NCBI RefSeq assembly: GCF_009870125.1
Contig: NC_046681.1
Coordinates: 2,728,001-2,792,000 of the forward strand
Direction of reading: 5' to 3'
Source: Drosophila pseudoobscura
Lineage: Eukaryota > Arthropoda > Insecta > Diptera > Drosophilidae
Length of the DNA: 64,000 bases
In this document: in pieces, positions 1 through 12,293 of the stretch
Numbering within the stretch: the stretch's first letter is position 1
Layout: each line of letters starts with the position of its first letter
Translations under genes and position numbers: made by a program
Notes under the pieces: generated by a model
Seen by the model: only the letters and a program-made list of their open reading frames with translations
What the model was told of the DNA's origin: nothing
The model's database searches: none

Positions 1-440
1 CAAAACTTCGCCTCGCCCACTTCCGCCCCCCAAAGGACGAAAAGGAGAATAACCACATCTTCTAGACTGCAGAATCTGAATTTGATCGTATTATTATAGC
101 CAGAACGAAGAAAACAATTTAATTTTTTCTCGCCCTGTCTCTCTCTAACACACACGTATCATGGCCGGCTTTGCTTCGCGCAAAACATTAGCGCCTAGAT
201 CTCAGAGACCATAAGAATCTTGCCGAATCCGAATCAGATCGGATCATTATTATAGCCAAAAGTAACAAATCAATTTGCAGTGGCTACGCAGCGCCCGTCG
301 ACACGTTCTGAATGATTTTCTGTCTCTCTCGCACGCAATCTTTGTCGTTTAATGTAGCCATACTGACTATGTATCGGGTAAAAATGTAGAGTTGCGGTCG
401 CAGCAGCAACTCACAGCGTTCTCCCTCGTTTTTACTTTCA
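1..440 (+). mobile_element. DINE-1-like (Helitron-related) element, 3' part
   Basis: The stretch matches the second half of the longer copies at 19.2, 24.6 and 48.8 kb: the 'cgcccacttccgcccc...aaaggacgaaa' block, the 'tttgcagtggctacgcagcgcccg' block, then TATCGGGTA and a terminal hairpin (GAGTTGC...GCAACTC, 395-415). It ends in an ACAGCGTTC...CCCTCGTTTTT tail. Helitron-type elements end in a hairpin and lack terminal inverted repeats, which fits. The 5' part lies outside the window. No coding capacity is seen. Confidence 0.7.
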
Positions 441-1786
441 CCAATGAAGAAGCTTTAGATCTTGGGGATGAGCTCCCTAGAGTTTAGCACTATGTACGAG
501 CCCACAGAGCTCTGGCATCAAAAGCACTTTTACTGATAGACTTGAACTTAGGGCTCAAACATTGTACAAATAATAAATTCGATTTTTATTCGTTAAGTTT
601 TTTCACTAGCCATACTGGCCTTTTCGCTAAGCTGCAAAATGTGTTCAGGAAGTTAACAATTCTGCAAAGCTAATGAACGCCAGTAAAACAGTAATGTGGA
701 TGGGAAATGTAACTGCTTCACTAAGCAGTAGGCCAAATTAGTGGTCAGAGTGGATTGGCAGCAGACCTACAGCACGACATGTGCTGCCAACGTATGGTCC
801 AGGAACAGAGTAAACTTCGGTAATAAAGTTTCAGGTGAAATGTCTCGACAACTGTTCGTTATGTCTTCTCCCAGGGTTATCTTCTCGAGAAACATAGGCT
901 ATTTTAACATATGCTCGTATGTATACGTCTTTATACTTGTACTTATACACGAGTAATGTATTATATTATTTACAGATCGACCATATATCATTACGATCAT
1001 ATAGTTACTTTAGCAATCCTCCAACCATTTTTCCAAAAATACTAACATTAAATTATTATTAAATAAAAATAAATTAAATTACTTAACAATGCTGGAAAAT
1101 AGGATGGATTTAAGTGCTCCGATATTTGTCGCCGGTTTTTTTTAGTCAGTGTTGCTTATCGCTACTAGATAAGTATGTACATATATTGAGATATGGTAAA
1201 AATGGCTTTATAAAAACCGTAAATAACTGGCATCAGCTTGAAAGTTTGCACCGTCTGCTATAATTTTTATAATGGCGTATATATGTATGAATGAAAAGAA
1301 TAGGTTTTTGCAGCAATTAACGTTTGTTAGATTTACTTAGCCTACGGTGTTCTTTTTGTGCTCAATCTTGCCAACACTCGAAATCAAGCCAAGCGTTGGG
1401 GGTCGGTTGCTTTTGACTGCTTCCTGTCAGTTGAATACTGTGCACCATTATGCTGCGCCCAATTATAATTATAATTGCACCATTTTAATTGCATTTTGTT
1501 AACTATTTTGCCAGCCATTTGCAGCATTCAAATGGCAAAGTTCATTTAACGTAAAAACGAAGAAAACTGTGCATATTCATATTAATGGGCTTATTAAATA
1601 TATTTTAAAGAGCTGAAAATTACTAGAAAACTCGAGGAGAATCGAAAGCTTTGAATTTCAGAATATGCGGAAGCATAAAACAGTTTGTCCATCTTGATAC
1701 ATATAAACATTTTTAAATACATATTTTTTTTTTACATTTGTATCTATTATTAGCAAAGGGATTCTTCTTTTTGGATTTACGTTTTA
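441..1786. other. AT-rich stretch with no gene seen
   Basis: No open frame with recognisable protein, no repeat family shared with the rest of the window and no RNA gene was found. Around 1380-1560 there is a mixed-composition block with ATAATTATAATTATAATTG and several ATTTGCAT-like words, which looks like ordinary non-coding fly DNA. A regulatory role is possible but unsupported. Confidence 0.4.
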
Positions 1787-2505
1787 TAGTGATATCTAAC
1801 AGGAGTGTGGATACCAAATTTGGTTACTCTAGCCTTAATAGTCTCTGAGATTTGTGGATGCCTCAGATTTTCGTCCTTTGCGGGGGCGGAAGGGGGTGTG
1901 GCGAAATTTTGACACAAAATAGTCAAGGTCCGATACCACAGGAGTGTGGATACCAAATTTGGCTGCTCTGGCTCTTATTGGTTCTGAGATCCTTGAACTC
2001 ATATTTTGCAATTGGCAAAACCGACCATGAAACCTGTGTGTTAGAGAGAGACAGAGCGAGAAAGAATGAAATTGTCTTATTGATTCTGGCTATGATAATT
2101 ATACGGCTCAGATTTTACACTCTAGAACATATAGTCATCCTCTACGGTTCTGCGTTTTCAGTTTTCTCGTATCTTTGAATTTGTAGATGCCACAGATTTT
2201 CGCCCTTTGTGGGGGCGGAAGTGGGCGGGGCAAAGTTTTGAAATATTCTTGTAGCAGTGACATATCACAGAAGTCTGGATCCAAAACATCGTTGCTCTTA
2301 TAGTCTTTGAGCACTAGGCGCTGATGGGGACGGACAGACGGACGGACGGACAGACAGACAGGGCTCAATCGACTCGGCTATTGATGCTGATCAAGAATAT
2401 ATACTTTATGGGGTCGGAAACGATTCCTTTTGGACGTTACACACATCCACTTTTACCACAAATCTAATATACCCCAATACTCATTTTGAGTATCGGGTAT
2501 AAAAG
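1787..2505 (-). mobile_element. DINE-1-like element, 5' part, reverse orientation
   Basis: Read on the minus strand it starts at about 2505 with TATACCCGATACTCAAAATG, followed by the TCCAGAAGGAAT, TTGATCAGCATCAATAGCCG and (GTCC)n blocks shared by the other copies. It stops near 1787 in the 'actcctgttagat' block, so the terminal hairpin end is missing. Two versions of the 'accaaatttggtatccacactcc' block are present, as in the full copies. The short open frames here are by-products. Confidence 0.75.
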
Positions 2506-2673
2506 TTATGCGCAGAGTCACCAAATAGGGGATTTAAATTTTTTTTAAATTTTGGTGGTATGTTTCAGACTCTCAGCAGAAGGAAACGACCTACGCAAGC
2601 AGGCCTTCGACCTAATTCTTGTCTCGTTAGAAGTAAATTCAAAAGTATTATATTTTTCGCAAAGGGTAATCAT

Positions 2674-4560
2674 TAGACCTCGGAATTTGCATATTTGCAT
2701 ATTTTTAAAGGATTAAGATAGAAAAATTCCGATGACACTAAAGTTCGTTTCATGAAAAGTAGATTTGAAAACGATCTGAATATTTTCATTTTTTGTTGCA
2801 TATTTCCATGAAATGCATATGCATAATATATGCCAAAATATGCAAAGTATATGCAAATTATGCAAAACATATGCAAAAAAAAAAAATGCAACAATTTCCT
2901 ATGTTAATCAAATCAAAAAAAATTTAAAATCGATTTAGAAGGTAGTATATGTACTTCAATACTTATTGAAATTTTATTAACTATTTTCTGCTATTAAATA
3001 AGATACTTAAAACATACGATATCATAAAGGCTTAAAATTTATTAGAAATAATTTGTATTGTAGTAAACAACTAAAATGTTCTCTAAATTATTTATTAAGA
3101 GGCTCTTTCAACGTGACAGGAAGTAATTGGAGCAAATTTATGTTTTATTATATTTTCATTTGTGACTGGTTCGATTCCAGACAGATCTTCAGCATTTAGA
3201 TTTAATATAATATTTATTTTTGAAATGATTTTAAAATCAGGATTTCTTTTCAAATTGCTTCAAATTTATTTTTTCAATCCATTCCAAAATCACATTGACT
3301 TTGCTAATGGTAGCCCCTTCGCTTCCAATGCTGCTATTATTTCGGCAACTCTCTCGAAGTACGATGTTATATATATATATGCTTGATGTAGTTGTGGATT
3401 TTCTACCAGCTTAATGGATTCAGCATCTTCTGGGTTCAGTGTTTCAAGAACCTAAAATGCAAATTTTGAATCTTTTTTTTACCAAACTAAAATGTTTTTT
3501 TTTGTTGACAAGCATAGTACCTCTTTTATTCCCTCCATGTTATCTGCATAAAATGATGCCGCCTTCAACCATGTACCCCATCTGGCTATGATCGGTTCTG
3601 GTGGTAACTCCTTATTGAGTATTTTTAGCGTTGTACTCTAAGCGGAGCTTTGATGAAAATTTTGTTCACACAGGATATAAACGAGTTAGCGACATGAAAC
3701 GATGTTCTTACTTTTTTAGCTATTAAATTTAATCCGTCTGGTAAACAAGTAATATGTATGAGATTCGGATAAAAAACTTTTAAATTTTTACCAGCTTTTA
3801 TCATATATGCCGCAGCATCAGTTAAGAGTAACAAAACTTTTCACTCATTCCCGTGAGGCCGCAATATACGAATGCTGTCGTTCACAAATCGAGAAACAGT
3901 TGCATTATTTACTTCTTCCAACTGTTTACAGGACAAATAAAATGAGGATGAAGATTCCTTTTCGCTTAATGTTCCTACAATCAAATTTCCGACATATGAG
4001 AGGATTCTAAACCATTAAAAGCGTTAGAACGTACGCAAAAGACTGAATAATGAAAATTCACCTTTTTGTCACAAGTAGCACAAATTATATCGTTTCCAAC
4101 AATTTTAAAACACTTTTCAGAAAGGCTGTTAAACCATATTCCTAACCAATTTCTTTTGTACCTGTTGATTTTCGGCATTTCACTACACTTCACTTCAAAG
4201 ACTGTAGAAAAGTAAAGCAAACGCGCAAATCAATAGCTTAAAATAACGCCAGAGATCAAACTGACAAGAAATTACAGTAACAATATATTACAGAGAGACT
4301 TCATATAAAGAAGCTGCACATCTTTGGTGCTCTGATTTAAAGTCGGGCTTGCGATAAGAACAATACAACAATATATGGTAGAGCGTTGGACAAGGCAAAG
4401 TAGTATTGCTTTAATTCTTCGATGAAATTCGTGTCCATATATTTTGCATATGTTTTGCATATTTTCGATATGCATTCAAATTCGTTATATTTGAATGATC
4501 AAACGTCTAAATAAAAATGTTGGTAACAATCTGATGAAAATATGCAAAATCCGCGATCTA
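2674..4560 (-). mobile_element. hAT-superfamily DNA transposon, non-functional
   Basis: The ends are inverted repeats of about 23 bp with three mismatches, TAGAcCtCGGAaTTTGC and TAGAtCgCGGAtTTTGC. They are flanked by a perfect 8-bp duplication GTAATCAT (2666-2673 and 4561-4568), which is the hallmark of hAT insertion. Inside, the minus strand holds hAT-type transposase pieces. Subterminal DNA is crowded with TATGCAAA/ATATGCAT words on both sides (2682-2886 and 4436-4548), likely transposase-binding repeats. The coding region is broken and cannot make a transposase. Confidence 0.85.
3405..4200 (-). pseudogene. hAT transposase remnant (BED-like N-terminus and catalytic-core pieces)
   Basis: Two frames survive on the minus strand. 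The upstream one (about 4181-3981) carries CATCDKKVNFHYSVFCVRS, which resembles the N-terminal zinc-finger-like part of hAT transposases of the CGGBP/ZBED type. The downstream one (3834-3625) carries LLLTDAAAYMIKAGKNLK and IHITCLPDGLNLIA. In the family this block is usually '..DAA.YM..AGK.LK..YP...H.TCLAHG.N..AE..R', containing an acidic catalytic residue. Here CLAHG has become CLPDG. Stops separate the two parts. The more C-terminal dimerisation region near 3405-3620 is weak. Only a decayed relic is supported; the exact hAT family is not known. Confidence 0.75.
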
Positions 4561-4568
4561 GTAATCAT

Positions 4569-7060
4569 CAATCTTTGACTTTTCTCCGTTAACGGTATCT
4601 GTGCAATTTGTCGGGTCTGTCCGTTTCTACGAACTTGTATCTTGACTAGAATTTATCATGGACATCACATCATCATCATCTAATTTGGTGCCTGGAATCG
4701 TTCCTAGTGTTCATGTCAAACCGAGTTTGGAACCTGAGCAATAATAAATAATTATGAATGATTCTTATGCAGTCGGAAACGCTTCATTTCAGCTGCTATA
4801 TATGTATGTACTTATATAAATCTTCACGCACTTATGTATATATGTATATGTATATAAATATGGTACATATATAGAAATTGTTAGATATCTTGCTTACTGA
4901 GATTGAACATATGTACACACATATGTTATGTGCCATATAAGTATGTATGTACATATATGCTTAACACAATCAGAATCAAAGAATTATCCAGCTCTCAAAA
5001 ACTACACACTATTGGAGTGTATAATCCATTTTTTTTTTTTTTTAAGTTAACGCTCAGTGCCCGCATTTAGTTTCTTATCTATTGTTTTTGTTTCATTTAG
5101 AATTTTTATTATGAAGCATGAAACAATTTCATCCGTTTGGTTTTGAATTGCATCTGACAGTGGCTTTTGTTGGAGAAGCTGCGTGATAACATCCCGCCAT
5201 CCTCTCGTAGCCACCCGATGCATTAGCAGCGCTCAACGACTAATGATGACTGTAAAATTTCATCTAACCGCGTTCTCGCCTTGCATTCGATCCCCGATCC
5301 CCTTCCCTCTTTCTATCTGGCTCTGCTGTTTCCTTCTTTTTGCCACTTTATCTAGCATGCCCTGGCTGTTGCTGTTAGGGCTGTTGCTAGACCATTGCAT
5401 TAGTGCGGCAGAGCGCAACATAATGTCGTTGTGCACTTGCCGCGGCTCTTTTTGTGGAAAATGCGGCGTTATTCGAAAGGGAGTCAGAGAAATGGGCTGG
5501 TAGCTCTGGCTGCCAGTGCCGTGGCAGGAGCTCTATGATGTGGATTTCATAATTACGTACGCTGAGTGCGATTATTATGATTGTTTCTTAATTCAAGGAT
5601 TTACAATGTGTGTGCACCAGGGCCGGGCGTATGTATGCGAGGGAGTGGTATACTCGTGGCGCGGGTGGTTTTGTGCCAAGCACAAAAAAGCCAGGACTTT
5701 GGATGTGCATTTAATGTAAGTTACAAGCATTTTTATTCATATTAAATAAATACACTTTCTGTGAATATGGAGTAGGTAAATTTAAAAAGATTTCTTTAAC
5801 TTGGAAGACTTAAAGCTTATTAACGTTTAACTTTCTTTGTATGACTATTTATGTACATGGTCACCTACTTTATGTAGTATATTACGTACATATGTATGTA
5901 CATGTAATATGCCATGACACATTTACCTTCCTATGTACATACATATGTATATGTGTCGTTTGGATATTTCCTGTGTTGGATTCTTGATTTGCTCATCCGA
6001 ATAAACATGAAAGCTGGTTATACCACTCCAGCGAATGGAAACCATTCAAACTGTTTAAATTGCCAAGCAAGCGTAAACGTTGGTGTAACATCCCAGTTTA
6101 AGCCATCTCATTTGCAAATGTTGATTAAGTACTATCTCTCTAATATCAACGAATACACGAAACCATAGCTTTTTGTGTGGGGTTGGAATAACATCCTGTG
6201 ACAGACTAGTATTATCTATCTTTTTCACTGATACTCTTCATTGCAAACGAAGATGAGGTTGGCCAATTCGACGTAGTCCACCAAGCCCCCGAATGGTCTT
6301 TCTTTTGGTTTGGCAATAAAAACACAGCCCAAACAGAGAAAGAGATTTCAGTTCGGAAAATGCGAGAGAATTGGAACGATGGTGCTTTTACGTAATACTT
6401 TTTCTGCTATATTTGTTCCATATCGAATTCAAACCCAGTTCAAAGTTGGGTGTCGAGGGTGTGGTATGTGGTGTGGAGTACCGACAGTCGAGATTCAAGG
6501 AATTCTAAAACAATATTTTGGTACCCTCGAGTATTTTTTTATTTAATTATATATGTCCATTTGTATACTATTTATATAGTAATTTACGACGTCGGATACA
6601 TTTTACAATGTATATATGTATGAATGAGAAATATATGTAATTTTATTTCATATAAAACTCTTTTGTAGCTTTAACTTACCGCCTGGAAAATGTTATTCTT
6701 TCAAATTAAGAATTTATAATTTTTTGCAGAATTTTTGATAAATTGATATTAGAAACTTATCAAATCTCTGTACAATTTTATTTGGGAAGGTACCGGACGG
6801 TGTTTAACCGCAAAATGCGGTTTTAGGGGGTTTGGTCAAAAGGCTGGACCTTGGGCGTTTATCCATAGATTTTTACGATATTTCACTTTACGATTTCAGC
6901 TTGCCTAATTAATAACTTCTGAACGAACAAAGATATCTTCATTAAATAAACTGCATTTGAAAGAAAAATGTTTCTGTCTGCACAGTTACACTGTTCTACG
7001 ACGTCTAGAGGCTTTACAATATTGTGTCAAAATCTTCCGTCAAATGTTTGCTCATATCAA
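4569..7060. other. Non-coding stretch with a GC-richer block
   Basis: No gene is recognised. The 5180-5720 part is richer in GC than its surroundings and has open frames of 106 and 67 codons, but they resemble no family and have no splice context, so I do not call a gene. The rest is AT-rich with many ATGTACATATGTATGT runs (for example 4800-4960 and 5880-5955). It is probably intergenic, with possible regulatory DNA in the GC-richer block. Confidence 0.35.
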
Positions 7061-7195
7061 AATTTTTTTATACTCTAAAAGATTACCGGGATATATTCGA
7101 TTTGGGAGAAAAATGGATGTGTGTAACGACCAGAAGGAAACATTTCCGAACCCATAAAGAATATATATATTCTTGATCAGCATTAATAGCCTTAA
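7061..7195 (+). mobile_element. DINE-1-like 5' end fragment, diverged
   Basis: The sequence 'atatattcgatttgggagaaaaatggatgtgtgtaacg' followed by AGAAGGAA, CCATAAAGAATATATATATTC and TTGATCAGCATTAATAGCC matches the first about 130 bp of the family with many changes. The hairpin start has decayed to 'tactctaaaagattaccgggata'. It is an old, 3'-truncated copy. Confidence 0.65.
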
Positions 7196-8240
7196 TAGCA
7201 TTAATATCGGATCACTACCTGCGACAGCCCTTTTTTGGCAGTTTTTCATGCAAAACCTTCGTCTCTTAAATCGATCTACAAGCTGAACAACTCAAAAGCA
7301 CAGAATGCTTAAACTTAGGTAATGGAATATTTAAAGAACACATACAAAAAATATAAAAATTTATTTTTGTTAAATCAAAATAAATGGTTTGTTAAATTAG
7401 TTTGTATTTCGAACTGTCTATTTAACGGATCAGTTTTTTTATTGAATATTGATATGTGTACATATGTATATGTACATATAATATGATATGATAAGAATGA
7501 ATACACCTAATAAAAGATACCAGGAACACAACCACCGGAAAGAAGAAGTTGTGAAGAAAAGTTGAATAAATTTTGGCACACTGAAACAATTTCAAACTTT
7601 CAGAGCACATACTATCTCCTAAACTAAAAGTCAGATTATTTCGAAAATTTCAATTTTTAAATGCACTGGAAATTCTCTATTCTTTATAAGATGCGTGCAT
7701 TCATTTTATCCAAAGCGCTCATCGAATTCATTGAATTTTACCAACTCTTTTCGTCTATAAAAGAGTCACGTAAATTACATGAAAAATAGGTTTTTAAAGT
7801 GCAAAACTTTAAAGAAGAAAAATTTAAAGAAAAATATACCGCCATGAATTATTGTATTTTAATTTGAAAAAATTAATACTTCTTGGCGGTAAACTGAAGC
7901 TATAAAGATTTCGTGTTTTGTATAGCTGCACTTATCAGCTTTTTAGAATTGCAAAGTTCAATACAACTAGATATCAGATACTTAAATTATGTGAAAAATA
8001 AAAGCACTGCTCACAAAAAAATTAGAAAAAAAATATTTCTAAAAATTACCAAAAAAAAAATTATGACACCATAGAAAAAACAAATTTTTTGTAAGCTTTT
8101 AAATAAAAATCACAGGTCTAAACGCTTTTTTGGTAATTCTGAGCAAACTGAAGAAATTTTCCAATTTTTTTAATAATTTAATTAATTTAATTCCTTTATG
8201 TAACTAATATATATTTACCTTGCTTATTGTTTGGAGTTCA
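7196..8240. other. AT-rich stretch with no gene seen
   Basis: Very AT-rich DNA with A- and T-runs. No recognisable protein, repeat family or RNA gene was found on either strand. Confidence 0.4.
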
Positions 8241-8244
8241 ATGG

Positions 8245-9415
8245 TCAATTAGAATTTACAGGACAAATTTACAACATAAATAACTCTACAAGCGGCAATG
8301 ACAATTTCTATGATATCAAAGGAAAACAGATGGACAAATTTAATGTAGTTACGGGAGAGGCCACGGAAAGATTCATGATCAGAATAGTTAGAAAGACAGA
8401 GTTGAAGATGAAGAGTAAAGTAATCCCTAGACGGGCGGGACGGAACAGCAATATTTATAACACTGATGAGGGCCGTTGATTCAACCCCACCAGAGAGAAG
8501 TTTGTGGGGAAAGAGAACTCCATGGCAGATCCTTCGGGGTTTCAGAGAATGGATTTTAATTAGTCGTGGCCGTCTTTCATAAGAAGGATGATGTATAGAA
8601 GCGTCCCAATTGATTCCACGGAGCGCAAAGATGGTAGTAGGAGACCAGACACAGGAACCACACCCCAAGATAGGCCGGACATGAGAAACACAAAGTGGTT
8701 TTGTGGTATAAGAGTCAGTGAATGTCTTAGACCATCTTTTGATAAAACGAAGGACCCCTTTGGCTTTATTGGAAATAGTTCATTTATGGGAATTAAATCA
8801 TAAATTGGGTACAAAGACAATGCCCAAGTCATTAACTTTATGCAGACGTTGTTAGGAAATAGTATCGGTTGAGTACTCGGAATGGTATAGCTTGTAGCGA
8901 ATGTTATGACATTATGTACATTTGGAAATGTTAAGAGTTAGAAGGATTATCAAACACCAATTATTAAAGCGTCAATATCCAATTGAATATATAACGGTGA
9001 CTCGGGTCCACTATAGGAGAGAGATGGCTACATTGAGGCACAGCCGAGGAGACAAACACCGGATCAAGAGAGAGGAATTAGTGAAGAAACGCTGAGAAAG
9101 ATTTCAAAGATATGCATTAATCCCGCGAAGAGATAGGTAATGGATAAATCAATTATGATTTGCTGAATCAAAAGCTTCACTTAAATCACCATAAACTATG
9201 TTACATCAGTTTGACACTGTTTTAGGAATCCGCCAGTTACACGGGCGGAAAACTCAAGCAGTTTAGTAGAGACAGAGCTACGTTTCACTAGTCCGTGCTG
9301 AGATTGCGAAAACAAGAAACTACGGAAGTGTTGGATCTGAGACGTAATAATTTTTTCAAAGAAATTAGAAATGGAATGTAGGTTGGAAATACCATGGTAA
9401 TTTGAAACATCCTAT
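8245..9415 (-). mobile_element. Non-LTR retrotransposon fragment, LINE-B family
   Basis: Minus-strand translation in shifting frames gives reverse-transcriptase pieces typical of CR1/Jockey-type LINEs. Near 9300-9230 is HGLVKRSSVSTKLLEFS, which parallels HGFIKRRSTTTNLLEF of LINE-A. Near 8640-8480 is FALRGINWDA...PSYERRP, which parallels FALRGLNWDAG...SSYSSR of LINE-A. The family is thus a diverged relative of LINE-A. Frameshifts and stops throughout mean it is dead. The 3' end near 8245 is not defined. Confidence 0.7.
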
Positions 9416-9419
9416 GTAG

Positions 9420-10310
9420 ACCCTTGTATGTGTATAGGGATTTTGATTGGTCCGCTTTGTACTTGTGCACTGATGTCACAAAAGGCACAAACATTTTTTA
9501 CAATGCTTTTGGCACATTTTTTGATTCTTGTGTCCCGCTTTCTTGTCCGATTAGATCTGGAAAACCCCCTTGGTTTACCAAAGAGTTATCCAGTCTAAAA
9601 AACATAAAATCAAGACTTTATACAAAAATTTCAAGAAGTGGGCTCTCCTACTTCTCACTCTCGTTATGTAATAGCTCGGTCAAACTTTTCAGTTCTTAAT
9701 GCTCGATGAGAACTACCTATCTCGTTGCAGGATACGTTTTTCTCAGGACCCTAAACAGTTGTACTGCTTCGTAAACAGTAAGCGTAGAACGTCCGCACAC
9801 CCATCCTCGCTATCATTTTGTAATACGTCGGCAAATAATGATATGGCAATTGCCGATCTTTTTGCCCAGTTTTTCCAAACCACCTATTCTGAGGAAAGCT
9901 ACTCTGGTCAACCGTACCCATACGGACTACCGAGGTCGAACGCCATTTTCAGTCCCTTGTTAAATGAATGTTCCCTACTTCATGATCTTCGACTAGTTAA
10001 GCCGGTGTTTGCACCGGGTCCAGACGGGGTTCCAGGTTGTGTACTCAGGTACTGCGCCGAGGCTCTGTGTGGACCTTTGCTTAAAATATTCACCCTGTCT
10101 ATTGATTCCTCTTGCTTCCCCCAATCTGGAAGGAATCGTTTATAATTCCTCTCCATAAAAGAGGTAGCAAGTCTGATGCAAAAAATATAGAGGTATAGCA
10201 AAGTTATCCGCTATTCCCAAAATGTCTGAGAAGGTTTTAACTCCGGACTTGCAACATCTCTGCAAGTCACTTATATCTCCAACTCAGCATGGCTGCGTTT
10301 TGCCTGGGAT
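9420..10310 (+). mobile_element. Non-LTR retrotransposon fragment, LINE-A family
   Basis: Plus-strand frames hold the region between endonuclease and reverse transcriptase: FFDSCVPLSC, GKPPWFTKELSSLKNIKSRL (9561-9620), then TSANNDMAIADLFAQFFQTT and KPVFAPGPDGVPGCVLRYCAEA (the start of the RT domain). It ends near 'caactcagcatgg' at 10290. One frameshift lies near 9697. It is truncated at both ends and abuts LINE-B in the opposite orientation. The same family recurs at 28.8, 33.3-40.1, 46.3, 50.2, 52.5, 53.5 and 63.7 kb. Confidence 0.8.
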
Positions 10311-10399
10311 CGTAACATCGCGCACTGAAGAATAATGAAGAAGGAAATCGGGAAGATTTACATATGTAATTAACAAACCTAAAGAATTACTTAGGAACA

Positions 10400-10660
10400 T
10401 GCTTGAAGCTCAAGTTTACATTTGGTCAAGGATGTAGTATTAAATTTAAAAATCTAGACTGTGCAACTGAATTGTTATACTTTAACAAATCCGACTTCGA
10501 ACCAGATCTTTTAAACTTCTTATACAAACGAGATTTAATATTCCGTAGGTTTATTAAACGCAGAGTGAACCAGCTAAGTTTATTGAAGGGGAAACTAAAG
10601 GGAAGTAAGTATTGAAAATGTAAAATACAAAGCAATTGTGACTGGCTCAAATTCTTGAAA
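10400..10660 (-). mobile_element. Non-LTR retrotransposon fragment, LINE-B-like
   Basis: Minus-strand translation gives LSWFTLRLINLRNIKSRLYK followed by SGSKSDLLKYNNS. This is the counterpart of PPWFTKELSSLKNIKSRLYT in the LINE-A copy at 9.56 kb but is clearly diverged. It represents only the endonuclease-RT linker region, with no complete domain. Confidence 0.6.
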
Positions 10661-12293
10661 GTCATCGAGGAATGGCCAATCGATCTGAGAAAGTGAAGGA
10701 CTTAAGGAGAAAGTCTGCTTTGTAGCCATTTGAGTCATATTCCATTTACCTGACCCAACGATTAATCGGTAACCAATAAATATTTAACCAACTTGCCTAT
10801 CTATTTGCGAACGTTATAATTGTACGGTTATTTTTATTTTGTAGGTTAGACTGAATTTTTGTTAAAAACTCTGCTCAATGTTTGGATGTATATCAATAGA
10901 AATGCTTCCAATATTGTTAGCTTGATATTTTAGCAACTGCAGATATATATTTAACTCAGCTTGTAGAAAAACGATGAAATAAGTAAATATATTGATTTAT
11001 CAGAAATTCAAATCGAAGTGAGCTTGCCAAAATGCTGTAGAAATATGAAAAATTTAAGGAGATTCATTTTGATTGGCTATTGTCTTAAGTAAGCATTAAT
11101 AGAAGAAATATATAAATACTCATCAAATAATAACGTCAATAATACTGTATTACTCAACACAAACAACTAGTAAAAATTGAACGTTGTATGGACAGTAGGG
11201 GTGGGCGTTGTCGGATCGGTCTGAAGTTTATCTCCAGACCTATATATACATACATAAATTTATCAATACAATCAACTGTACCTAGTTTCAAGTCTCTAAC
11301 CTAATTTTTCGAATGTGCATTGGCGCCATTTCTGGAGCATTTTTAGGGCCAAAAGTGGTACTTTTGCTGTCTTCTGAATACGCTACCCTCACAAAACCTT
11401 AGGGTGGCGTGCTGATATCGCTAGCTACCGACTAAAAAAGCTTCCTTCCAAAATCGTATGCCACTTTAAACCGATTTGCTCAAGCGTTTAAGAATACTAT
11501 CCTACTTTGATGGTCGTTTGGGAGGTCTTTCTTTTACTTACTGAGGTGAGGGTTCACTTTACTGAACCGCGTATTTTCGAAATTCCGTATAAAACTGTTT
11601 TAAAAAGACTGAATCATGGTGCTAATAATGCCATATCGGCTTTAGTATTTATTGAAATTTTTAAAATTTGTATGAAAAAGAGACGTTAATTAACAGCTAA
11701 TGAATGTGTTTACACTATAAAAAGGTTTACCGACTGACTTTAAAGATTTGAATTACGCGCGATCAGTTGGTTAACGGGCAGTTTGTTTCCCGTTAACAAG
11801 CAGTTTCATACTTGGTTCACATGAGTGTCCAAATTTCACTGTCCGCTACTGTAAAAAATATACTGACTAAAAGTATAAAAGTAAAGCCGCGGCCCTTGCC
11901 GTCACAACGTTCCCACTCGTTTTAACTTTAAATGTTTGCGAATGTCCCGTGCTACATCATGGAAATGGCCAGTAATATACTTTTTTTAACAATTATAATT
12001 TATATTACAATAGTACAATACAGTACACATTACAACGGGGAGAGGCAACATACAAATTTATATTACGAAAGTATTTTATAGTGCAATATGTGCAAACTAT
12101 GAAATTACAAAATAAAACTAAACATAAGCCACAAGTTTGATTAAAAATAAGAAGCTTAATTAATTACAAAATCATTTACCATATCAAAGACTCTAAATGT
12201 TAGGAATGTATGTGCAATGCCATTATTTGCGTAGCGATTTCTTATTTGTTTTGTAAATGTTGTGGGTAAATTAGACAAAAAAAAATATAACAA
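10661..12293. other. Intergenic stretch and probable receptor 3' region
   Basis: No gene is recognised. Near 11908-11930 'gtcacaacgttcccactcgtttt' resembles the extreme 3' tail of the DINE-1-like family, suggesting a tiny relic. The 12000-12293 part directly follows the receptor stop on the minus strand and probably holds its 3' untranslated region. An AATAAG-like word is present there, but no strong AATAAA poly(A) signal was found. Confidence 0.35.

Noticed and set aside
5183..5719. Open frames of 106 and 67 codons in a GC-richer block
   Set aside because: No recognisable domain, no convincing start or splice context, and no similarity to any family I know.
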